34,254 bases of DNA from an uncultured Pelagibacteraceae bacterium (GTDB lineage Bacteria > Pseudomonadota > Alphaproteobacteria > Pelagibacterales > Pelagibacteraceae): positions 1-34,254 of the forward strand of contig CACODU010000007.1 of assembly GCA_902626045.1 (NCBI GenBank). Direction: 5' to 3'. Both the position numbers and the translations under genes were made by a program. Under the pieces are notes generated by a model, which saw only the letters and a list, made by a program, of their open reading frames with translations, had not been told where the DNA came from and ran no database searches. Positions 1 to 8,719 of this stretch are shown here, in pieces (within the stretch, counting starts at the first letter, position 1; each line of letters opens with the position of its first letter).

Positions 1-252
1 CATTCTATAATTAAAAATCTAAAAAGTTTTGAAAATTTAAGCAAAGAAGAAATCTATGATCATAGAAAATCAAAATTTCTTCAAATTGGCAGAGATCAAG
101 GTTTTAACAAGTCTACCAATCTTGAAGGAGGCGGATTGAGTTACAAAGAGTCAAATATTCAAAAACTGATATTTCACATAGAGAAAAATAAACTAATTTA
201 TGCAGGAATAGGTTTATTAGCCATTACTAGCTTAATATCTCTAATATTTTAA
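1..252 (+). CDS. accA: Acetyl-CoA carboxylase carboxyltransferase subunit alpha, C-terminal fragment (5' end outside window)
   Basis: Frame 1 is open from base 1 to TAA at 250-252: HSIIKNLKSFENLSKEEIYDHRKSKFLQIGRDQGF...KLIYAGIGLLAITSLISLIF. The 'R.xKFLxIGR' ending resembles the alphaproteobacterial AccA C-terminus. Only 83 residues are visible. Confidence 0.6.
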   Translation, partial: HSIIKNLKSFENLSKEEIYDHRKSKFLQIGRDQGFNKSTNLEGGGLSYKESNIQKLIFHIEKNKLIYAGIGLLAITSLISLIF

Positions 253-297
253 CTATTGTTGCAAAAAAACAATTTAATTAAATAACATTTTCTCCTA

Positions 298-324
298 TTG
301 ACTTTTATTGCTGTAAGATATTAA
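298..324 (+). promoter_or_regulatory. Putative sigma70-type promoter for the cold-shock gene (TTGACT ... TATTAA)
   Basis: TTGACT at 298-303 and TATTAA at 319-324 with a 15-nt spacer, about 60 nt upstream of the csp ATG. By eye only. Confidence 0.4.
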
Positions 325-385
325 AGAAACAAATAACTAATCTCTGATTAGTTTAAGTTAAAAACAATAAGGAAAAAAAAATAAT

Positions 386-598
386 ATGAGTACACTAAAA
401 GGTAAAGTAAAGTGGTTCAATGGTACTAAAGGATATGGTTTCATTGAAAGAGAAGACAAAGAAAAAGACGTGTTCGTGCATTCTTCAGCTGTTAGAGAAG
501 CAGGTTTAAAATACTTAAACGAAGGTGATGAGTTAACGTTTGAAGTGGAGAGCACGGATAAAGGTCCTTCAGCAGTAAAACTGCAGAAAACATCTTAA
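386..598 (+). CDS. Cold-shock domain protein (CspA family)
   Basis: [36 protein letters not shown] carries RNP1-like (KGYGFI) and RNP2-like (DVFVH) motifs; 70 aa; purine-rich AAGGAAAA upstream. Confidence 0.97.
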   Translation: MSTLKGKVKWFNGTKGYGFIEREDKEKDVFVHSSAVREAGLKYLNEGDELTFEVESTDKGPSAVKLQKTS

Positions 599-625
599 TC
601 TAAATTTCCAAAAATCACTGGTTAA

Positions 626-665
626 CGGGACATTAAGATAAGTCTTAAACTTTTTTTATGTCCCG
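626..665 (+). terminator. Nested stem-loop downstream of csp, possible intrinsic terminator or 3'-UTR element
   Basis: Outer stem CGGGACAT (626-633)/ATGTCCCG (658-665) encloses an inner hairpin TTAAGA-TAAG-TCTTAA (633-648) followed by ACTTTTTTT. Confidence 0.45.
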
Positions 666-838
666 CTAATTCCTTCTTGAAAAAGACACATTTATTTCTT
701 AAATAGTTATCAATGGTTATAAAAAACAAATTATCTACAATAAGAATACATTCTCACAGAATGCACGCTAGGCTATTGCTTAGCTTATAATCAAAAATAT
801 ATAAATTTAACAAAAATTAAGATAAATATAACTAGGAT

Positions 839-915
839 GCAGCAGTAGCTCAGTTGGTTAGAGCACTAGTTTGTGGAACTAGGGGTCGGTGGTTCGAATC
901 CACCCTGCTGTACCA
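839..915 (+). tRNA. tRNA-His (anticodon GTG), CCA encoded
   Basis: Full cloverleaf: acceptor GCAGCAG/CTGCTGT (one G.U at 1:72), D arm GCTC-AGTTGGTTA-GAGC, anticodon arm CTAGT-TTGTGGA-ACTAG, T arm GGTGG-TTCGAAT-CCACC, A73, CCA. Confidence 0.97.
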
Positions 916-919
916 AACA

Positions 920-2254
920 ATGACAAAAGAAAAAAACAACAAACCTTCAAAAGAACTTCCATTAGGGTTTGTGGATAGGCAAGAAAAAGAATTACTGGTA
1001 CGTGATTTTATAATTTCTAATATTAAAGAAGTTATGATCAAATATGGTTTTCAATATCTCGAAACACCAAGTTTTGAGTATTCAGATAGTATTGGAAAAT
1101 TTTTACCAGATAAGGAAAGACCAGACGAAGGTGTCTTCTCGTTCAAAGATGAAAATAAATGGTTATCATTACGGTATGATCTTACCGCACCACTGGCGAG
1201 ATACGTTGCAAAAAATTATTTAGAAATTCCTAAACCATTTAAAAGATATCAATTAGGAACTGTTTGGAGAAATGAAAAACCAGGGCCTGGAAGATTTAGA
1301 GAATTTTTACAATTTGATGCAGATTTTGTTGGAACAACAAGCTTACAGGCAGATGCAGAGTTATGTGTTATGATTTCAGAAATTCTTGAAAAGTGTGGTT
1401 TAACGAAATCAGAATATATTATCAAAATTTCATCAAGAAAAATCACTGAAAAATTATTTAAAAGAATAAACATAAATGATAATCAACAAAAACTTACCAC
1501 ACTTAGAGCCTTAGATAAAATTGATAGACTTGGTTGGAGTGGAGTAAAAGAATTATTAGGTGAGGGAAGAAAAGATAAATCTGGTGATTTCACAAAAGGT
1601 GCAAATTTAACACCAAAGGATATTAAAACGATAGAAGAAACGCTTAAGAAGAATTCACCTGAAACAGAAGATTTAGTTGAGATATTGAAAATTTTTAAAG
1701 ATTATAATTTTAAAAATTTTGAATTCGATCCATCAATTATTCGAGGACTAGAATATTATACAGGAGCAATTTTTGAGGTGAATTTAAAATTTGATGTTAC
1801 AAACAATAAAGGGCAAGTTATTCAATTTGGTTCCATAGGTGGTGGAGGGAGATACGATAATTTAGTAAATAATTTTGGCAACTTTGATGCTCCTGCTACA
1901 GGTATATCAATAGGATTAGATCGACTGGTTTATGCATTAATGCAGAAAAAGGAATTCAAGGTAAAACAATCAAAACCAGTCGTGATTTGTGTTTTCGATA
2001 AAAATTCAATGAAAGAATATATAAATGTTCAAACAATTTTGAGAAATGCTGGTGTTAGTGCTGAAATTTATCCTGGAGAAAGTAAACTAAAAAAACAAAT
2101 GGAATATGCAAATAAAATAAAATCTCCAGCAGTTATTTTATATGGTGAGAATGAAATTAAATCAGGAAAGCCGACTTTAAGGAACCTAATTTCAGGTGAA
2201 GAAAAATCAATTGAAATAAAAGAATTAGTAAATGAAATCAAAAAAGTTATCTGA
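920..2254 (+). CDS. hisS: Histidyl-tRNA synthetase
   Basis: Class II motif 2 (WRNEKPGPGRFREFLQFDAD), histidine motif IRGLEYYTGAIFEV and motif GGGRYD. The listed ORF start (854) lies inside tRNA-His; the first plausible ATG is at 920. Confidence 0.95.
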   Translation: MTKEKNNKPSKELPLGFVDRQEKELLVRDFIISNIKEVMIKYGFQYLETPSFEYSDSIGKFLPDKERPDEGVFSFKDENKWLSLRYDLTAPLARYVAKNYLEIPKPFKRYQLGTVWRNEKPGPGRFREFLQFDADFVGTTSLQADAELCVMISEILEKCGLTKSEYIIKISSRKITEKLFKRININDNQQKLTTLRALDKIDRLGWSGVKELLGEGRKDKSGDFTKGANLTPKDIKTIEETLKKNSPETEDLVEILKIFKDYNFKNFEFDPSIIRGLEYYTGAIFEVNLKFDVTNNKGQVIQFGSIGGGGRYDNLVNNFGNFDAPATGISIGLDRLVYALMQKKEFKVKQSKPVVICVFDKNSMKEYINVQTILRNAGVSAEIYPGESKLKKQMEYANKIKSPAVILYGENEIKSGKPTLRNLISGEEKSIEIKELVNEIKKVI

Positions 2255-3269
2255 ACTAATAATTAAAACCTTTAAGATCAATGGTTTTGTTTTATCGGAA
2301 CCTGATGTTCTCTTAGATTCAGACTATATCATAGAAAGATCTGGTGAAAAATTTAGAAGTTCAATGCTTACTTTTGATGGTGAGGATGGAAAAACGATGT
2401 GTCTGAGACCAGACTTAACAGTTGCTTCATGTATAAGTTTCTTACAAAAAAAAACTTCCTCAAACATTTATTATTCCGGTCAAGCATATAGAAGATCTGG
2501 CGGTAAAGGTGAAAACTTTATTAATGATCAATTGGGTATCGAAATTCTAGGTTCAAAAAATCTAATTAAAGATGATTTTAAAGTAATCAGCACAATCTTA
2601 AGTTCAGCTAAAAGAATTAAAATGAAAAAAATTAAAATTAAAGTAGGTGACATAAGTTTATTTAAAAATTTAATAAACTCTCTTGAGATGCCTGAAAGAT
2701 GGAAATTAAGATTAATTAGACATTTTTGGAGACCAAGTTACTTTGAAGAACTTTTAAAGAGATTAGAAGAAAATACAGATATTGATGCGGTAACTTTTGA
2801 TGCAGATAAAAAAAGATTTTATGAAATGAAAAAACTAGATCAGGATAAACTGATTGCCGGAAGGTCAGTATCAGAAATTTTAAATAGATTTGATAAGAAG
2901 ATAAAAGATCCAAGATCTTTTGCCGATGGAAAAAAAATTGTAAAAATTATCAAATCTTTTCTTGAAATTAATTGTAAAATATCAGAACTCGACGAAAAGT
3001 TATTAAATTTTGCTAAAAAAAATAATCTGAAAAAAAACATATTTAGAAATTTTCAATCTATTCAAAATTTAAAAAAACTTAATCATGATATTAACTTCAT
3101 CTCAAATTTTGGCAGAGATGTAGAATATTACACTGGAATTGTATTTGAAGTCTTTTCAGGAAAGAAAGAATTTGCTAGGGGCGGTCGTTATGATGATTTA
3201 TTAAAAAGCCTAGGAGCTAAAAAAAATATTCCAGCTGTTGGTGCAGCAATCAATTTAAAAAATATATGA
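2232..3269 (+). CDS. hisZ: ATP phosphoribosyltransferase regulatory subunit (HisRS paralog)
   Basis: HisRS-like fold segments (CLRPDLTVASCISF, YSGQAYRRSG, GRDVEYYTGIVFEVFS, RGGRYDDLL) in a shorter protein directly upstream of a short-form hisG; overlaps the hisS 3' end. Confidence 0.9.
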   Translation: MKSKKLSELIIKTFKINGFVLSEPDVLLDSDYIIERSGEKFRSSMLTFDGEDGKTMCLRPDLTVASCISFLQKKTSSNIYYSGQAYRRSGGKGENFINDQLGIEILGSKNLIKDDFKVISTILSSAKRIKMKKIKIKVGDISLFKNLINSLEMPERWKLRLIRHFWRPSYFEELLKRLEENTDIDAVTFDADKKRFYEMKKLDQDKLIAGRSVSEILNRFDKKIKDPRSFADGKKIVKIIKSFLEINCKISELDEKLLNFAKKNNLKKNIFRNFQSIQNLKKLNHDINFISNFGRDVEYYTGIVFEVFSGKKEFARGGRYDDLLKSLGAKKNIPAVGAAINLKNI

Positions 3270-3943
3270 AAGATTTAATTACTATAGGTTTACCAAGCAA
3301 AGGACGATTAAAAGATAAAGCGATATCATTTTTTAATAATAGAGGGCTTAAAATTTTACAAAGTAGAAAAGAAAGAAATTATTTTGGGACTATTGAAAAT
3401 AAACCCAATATAAAAATTATTTTTCTTCATGCTAAAGAAATCATTCAAAGATTAGCAGATGGAACTTTAGACATAGGTGTATCTGGGTTAGATCTTTTAA
3501 AAGAGTCTGAAAAAAATTTACAAGGTAGAATAAGTTCTCAAAAAAAACTTGATTTTGGTAATGCTAATTTAGTTATAGCAGTACCAGATGACTGGATAGA
3601 TGTGCAGACTATTGCTGATCTTGAAGAGACATCATTTGATATTAGATCTAAAAGAAATGCCAGATTAAGAGTGGCAACAAAATATCCAAACTTGACAAAT
3701 GATTTTCTAATTTCAAAAGGAGTAACCCAATATAAATTAGTATTAAGCCTAGGTGCTACCGAGACTTACCCTTTTATTGGATCTTCAGAAATTATTACTG
3801 ATATTACATCTACTGGAAAAACTTTGACTGATAATAACTTAAGAGTATTGAAGGATGGTCTAATTTTAAAATCAACAGCTTGTTTATTTTATGCAACTAA
3901 AAAAAAAAGAAGATTGCAGCATTTTTTTAAATTATTAGGATAA
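3266..3943 (+). CDS. hisG: ATP phosphoribosyltransferase, short form
   Basis: GLPSKGRLKDKAI..., ADGTLDIGVSGLDLL, FIGSSEIITDITSTGKTL; 225 aa, consistent with a HisZ-dependent short HisG. Confidence 0.95.
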   Translation: MKDLITIGLPSKGRLKDKAISFFNNRGLKILQSRKERNYFGTIENKPNIKIIFLHAKEIIQRLADGTLDIGVSGLDLLKESEKNLQGRISSQKKLDFGNANLVIAVPDDWIDVQTIADLEETSFDIRSKRNARLRVATKYPNLTNDFLISKGVTQYKLVLSLGATETYPFIGSSEIITDITSTGKTLTDNNLRVLKDGLILKSTACLFYATKKKRRLQHFFKLLG

Positions 3944-3950
3944 TTATAAA

Positions 3951-4919
3951 ATGTATTTTAGCAAAAAAAATAACTTTTATCATGGGATAATGTTTCATCA
4001 TTTTCATGATGATAAGTTACATAAATCAAGCCAAGGATCAATAAACAAGGATAACTTTTATAATATAATAAAATTTATAGGAAAAAAAAATATTCTAGAC
4101 GCTAATATTTTTTTTGAAAAATTAAAAGATAATAAATTAAAAGATAATGAAGTTTGTTTTACTTTTGACGATGCCATTAAAAGTCAAATTGATGTTGCAC
4201 TGCCTGTTTTAGAAGATTTAAAAATTAAAAGTTTTTTTTTTATATACACTTCACTGTTCGAAGGCAAACCAGATTATTTAGAAGTTTATAGACATTTTAG
4301 AATGAATTATTTTAATAGTGTTAATGAATTTTATAATTATTTTTATAAAGTTTTAGATAAAGATTTAAAATTATTTTTTCAAAATAATTATCAAAAAATT
4401 AAAGCATTTAAGATTAAAAATCCTTTCTACTCAATAGAAGATATAAAATTCAGATTTGTAAGAAATTTTTTTTTAACAAACGATCAGTATGAAAAAGTAA
4501 TGTTAAGCATGTTTAAAGAAAAAAAAATAAATCCTAATAGCTTAATCAAACAAATTTTATTTGAAAAAAAAGATATTTTAACTTTAGATAATTTAGGCCA
4601 TTTAATTGGTTTACACTCACACGAACATAATACATTTTTTGAAAAATTAAATTTTGATCAACAAAAAAATAGTTATGAAAAATGTTTATCTATTTTATCC
4701 AATATTTTGAGTAAGCCTAAAAATGAGATAAAGTGCATGTCCCATCCATGTGGTAGTTATAATGACGATACCTTAGAAATTCTAAAAGATCTCGGTGTTG
4801 AATTAGGTTTTAAACATTTAATGACAGTTGAGCCTGAAAAAGGTATGAAAAAAATTAATAATTCTTTTTTAGAAATAGCAAGAGAAGATCATACCAACAT
4901 AATTAAAAAAATAATTTAA
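3951..4919 (+). CDS. NodB-type polysaccharide deacetylase family protein
   Basis: Motifs CFTFDDA, GLHSHEHNT and SHPCGSYND match the three NodB metal/catalytic motif positions; no obvious signal peptide. Confidence 0.85.
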   Translation: MYFSKKNNFYHGIMFHHFHDDKLHKSSQGSINKDNFYNIIKFIGKKNILDANIFFEKLKDNKLKDNEVCFTFDDAIKSQIDVALPVLEDLKIKSFFFIYTSLFEGKPDYLEVYRHFRMNYFNSVNEFYNYFYKVLDKDLKLFFQNNYQKIKAFKIKNPFYSIEDIKFRFVRNFFLTNDQYEKVMLSMFKEKKINPNSLIKQILFEKKDILTLDNLGHLIGLHSHEHNTFFEKLNFDQQKNSYEKCLSILSNILSKPKNEIKCMSHPCGSYNDDTLEILKDLGVELGFKHLMTVEPEKGMKKINNSFLEIAREDHTNIIKKII

Positions 4920-5704
4920 TGAAGATTACTTTATTTACGTCAAATAGTGAAAGACACAATTATTTAATTAATTTGTTAGCCCAAATATCTGAAAAACTAT
5001 TCGTTATTCAAGAAAGTAAAATTATTCCACAATTTACACTTAATCCCAACAAGACATCATCAATTATGAAAAAATATTTTGACAACGTTAATAATGCTCA
5101 ATCTAAATTGTTCAACAACTCTTACACGAATATTAAAAAAAAAAATATTAAAGTTTTACCTATCCCATCTAATGATTTGAATAAATGTTCAATGAGCTTG
5201 TTATCAGACTTTCTTAAAAGTGACATTTATATAATTTTTGGTGGTGCTTACATCAAAGGTGAGCTTGTAGATTTCTTAATTAAACAGAAGGCAATTAATA
5301 TTCATGCGGGGGTGTCGCCTTACTATAGAGGCACAGATTGTAATTTTTGGGCTTTGTATGATGGTAATCCACATTTGGTAGGAGCGACAATTCATTTACT
5401 GTCCAAAGGGTTAGATAGCGGTCCAGTAATTTATCATGCTATGTCAAATTTAAAAACAAATCCTTTCGAGTATACGATGTCGACAGTGAAATCAGCATTT
5501 CACTCTGTTGCTGAAAGAATAAAAGATGGTTCTATTTTTAAAATTAAACCAACTGATCAAGATAAGAGTAAAGAAATAAGATATTCGAGAAAAAATGAAT
5601 TTAATGAAAAGATAGTTAAAAAGTACTTTGATAAAGAAATAAATATTAACAATAAAAACTTTGATAACTCTTTATTAAAGGAACCATTTTTTTATAACGA
5701 TTAG
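4919..5704 (+). CDS. Formyltransferase family protein (methionyl-tRNA/sugar formyltransferase-like fold)
   Basis: FGGAYIKGELVDF, AINIHAGVSPYYRGTDCNFWAL and VGATIHLLSKGLDSGPVIYH retain the N-H-D catalytic pattern of N10-formyl-THF-dependent formyltransferases. Starts 1 nt inside the preceding stop. Confidence 0.85.
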   Translation: MKITLFTSNSERHNYLINLLAQISEKLFVIQESKIIPQFTLNPNKTSSIMKKYFDNVNNAQSKLFNNSYTNIKKKNIKVLPIPSNDLNKCSMSLLSDFLKSDIYIIFGGAYIKGELVDFLIKQKAINIHAGVSPYYRGTDCNFWALYDGNPHLVGATIHLLSKGLDSGPVIYHAMSNLKTNPFEYTMSTVKSAFHSVAERIKDGSIFKIKPTDQDKSKEIRYSRKNEFNEKIVKKYFDKEININNKNFDNSLLKEPFFYND

Positions 5705-5750
5705 ATTTCAAATTAATCACTTTTTAATTACTCTTGATTTTTGATTAGAT

Positions 5751-5784
5751 AAAAAAAAGGGCAGTCATTACTGCCCTTTTTGAA
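5751..5784. terminator. Bidirectional intrinsic terminator between formyltransferase gene and groL
   Basis: GGGCAGT-CATT-ACTGCCC stem-loop (5759-5776) flanked by A8 on the left and T5 on the right; works as hairpin plus U-tract on both strands between convergent genes. Confidence 0.9.
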
Positions 5785-5806
5785 TTTTTTTTGAGATTAA
5801 CGGGGA

Positions 5807-7474
<1,668 letters not shown>

Positions 7475-7483
7475 CTATAAAGG

Positions 7484-7780
7484 TTATTTTTTACTTTTTG
7501 AAATTCCCATTATGTCTGACTCTTTCATAATGCTATATTCTTTACCGTCAATTTTAACATCAGTTCCAGACCACTTTCCGAAAAGAACTATATCTCCAAT
7601 TTTTACGTCCATTGGAGAAACTTTACCGTTTTCATTTTTGGTACCCGGTCCTACGGCTACAACTTCACCTTCTTGAGGTTTTTCTTTAGCAGTGTCTGGT
7701 ATAATTATCCCGCCAGCGGTTTTTTCCTCACTGTCCAGTACTTTAATAAGCACACGATCGTGCAGAGGTCTAAATTTCAT
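7484..7780 (-). CDS. groS: Co-chaperonin GroES (10 kDa)
   Basis: [46 protein letters not shown]. Confidence 0.99.
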   Translation of the reverse strand: MKFRPLHDRVLIKVLDSEEKTAGGIIIPDTAKEKPQEGEVVAVGPGTKNENGKVSPMDVKIGDIVLFGKWSGTDVKIDGKEYSIMKESDIMGISKSKK

Positions 7781-7815
7781 ATGTATTTTCTCCTATAAAT
7801 TTTTACTTAGTCTTG

Positions 7816-7843
7816 ATATGGTATGTTTTAAATATATTTCAAG
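7816..7843 (-). promoter_or_regulatory. Putative sigma32 (RpoH) heat-shock promoter for groSL
   Basis: Minus strand: CTTGAA (7843-7838), 16 nt, CCATAT (7821-7816), about 35 nt upstream of groS; resembles the alphaproteobacterial RpoH consensus (CTTG ... CCATnT). Confidence 0.75.
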
Positions 7844-7911
7844 AGGCAAAAATCATTAAAAATATCATTAAATACTATATTAATAAGCCTTAAAAGGAGA
7901 GAAATAGTACA

Positions 7912-8718
7912 TTGAAAGAACTAAACCACCTTGCGGATATATTCAAAAATTACGACACTTTTATTATAGACTTGTGGGGAGTAATGCATAATGGGGTTGC
8001 TCTAAATCCTGACGCTATAAAAGCAGTAGATAAACTGAAACAAAATTCAAAAAAAATAGTGTTTTTATCCAATGCACCTAGGCCAAGTTCGAAAGTAATT
8101 AATTTTTTACTTAAAATGAAAATGGACAAAAAATATCTAGGGCATGTAATGACCTCAGGTGAAGCAGCAATGCACGCAATAAACAAAAAAAAGTTTGGAA
8201 AGACATTTTATCATCTTGGGCCTGCTAGAGATATCTCTGTATTTGAAAAAGTAAAAGATAATAGAACTGATCTTGAGAGTTGTGATTTTATTTTATGCAC
8301 CGGATTATTTGATGATCATGATAATGATTTGAATTATTATAAAAAACTTTTATTTAACCATGTTTCAAAAAAATTAGTTTGTACCAATCCAGATTTAATA
8401 GTTCATAAGGGCAGTGTTGAAGAATTATGCGCAGGTTCAGTAGCAAAAGTTTTCGAGGATCTTGGAGGAGAAGTTATTTATTTTGGTAAACCACATAAAG
8501 AGGTTTATAATATGTGTTTTGGTTCCAATGAAAAAGTTTTAGCAATTGGTGATAATTTAAGAACAGATATAAAAGGTGCGAATAATTTAAAAATAGATTG
8601 TATATTCATAACTGAAGGTGTGCATAGAAAAGAATTCAATAACCTTTCTGAACTAAACGAACTTTTAGAAAAATATGATGTAAAAGCAAATTTTTTTCAA
8701 AGAGAATTAAAATGGTAA
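7912..8718 (+). CDS. HAD-superfamily class IIA hydrolase (TIGR01459-like)
   Basis: FIIDLWGVMHNGVALNPDAI, VFLSNAPRPSSKV, FGKPHKEVYNMCF, AIGDNLRTDIKGANN. TTG start preceded by AAAAGGAGAG. Confidence 0.88.
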   Translation: MKELNHLADIFKNYDTFIIDLWGVMHNGVALNPDAIKAVDKLKQNSKKIVFLSNAPRPSSKVINFLLKMKMDKKYLGHVMTSGEAAMHAINKKKFGKTFYHLGPARDISVFEKVKDNRTDLESCDFILCTGLFDDHDNDLNYYKKLLFNHVSKKLVCTNPDLIVHKGSVEELCAGSVAKVFEDLGGEVIYFGKPHKEVYNMCFGSNEKVLAIGDNLRTDIKGANNLKIDCIFITEGVHRKEFNNLSELNELLEKYDVKANFFQRELKW

Positions 8719-8719
8719 A

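Noticed and set aside
358-555. Minus-strand ORF antisense to csp
   Set aside because: Overlaps a canonical cold-shock gene; Ser/Phe/Leu-rich as expected for antisense translation.
600-838. his-leader attenuator (His-codon-rich leader peptide) upstream of hisSZG
   Set aside because: No short ORF with a run of CAT/CAC codons is present; the region contains the csp 3' hairpin, a palindrome and the tRNA promoter.
854-919. ORF-track N-terminal extension of hisS (MVRALVCGTRGRWFESTLLYQT)
   Set aside because: It is the translation of tRNA-His; the HisRS start is at 920.
4232-5145. Long homopolymers (T10 at 4232-4241, A11 at 5135-5145) in the deacetylase/formyltransferase genes as phase-variation switches
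   Set aside because: A11 tracts also occur in the housekeeping genes pgi (about 14210-14220) and murA (about 32388-32398), so such tracts are background in this AT-rich genome.
7850-7890. Direct repeat ATCATTAAA x2 upstream of the HAD gene as a regulatory repeat
   Set aside because: Two AT-rich 9-mers 12 nt apart are expected by chance at this base composition.
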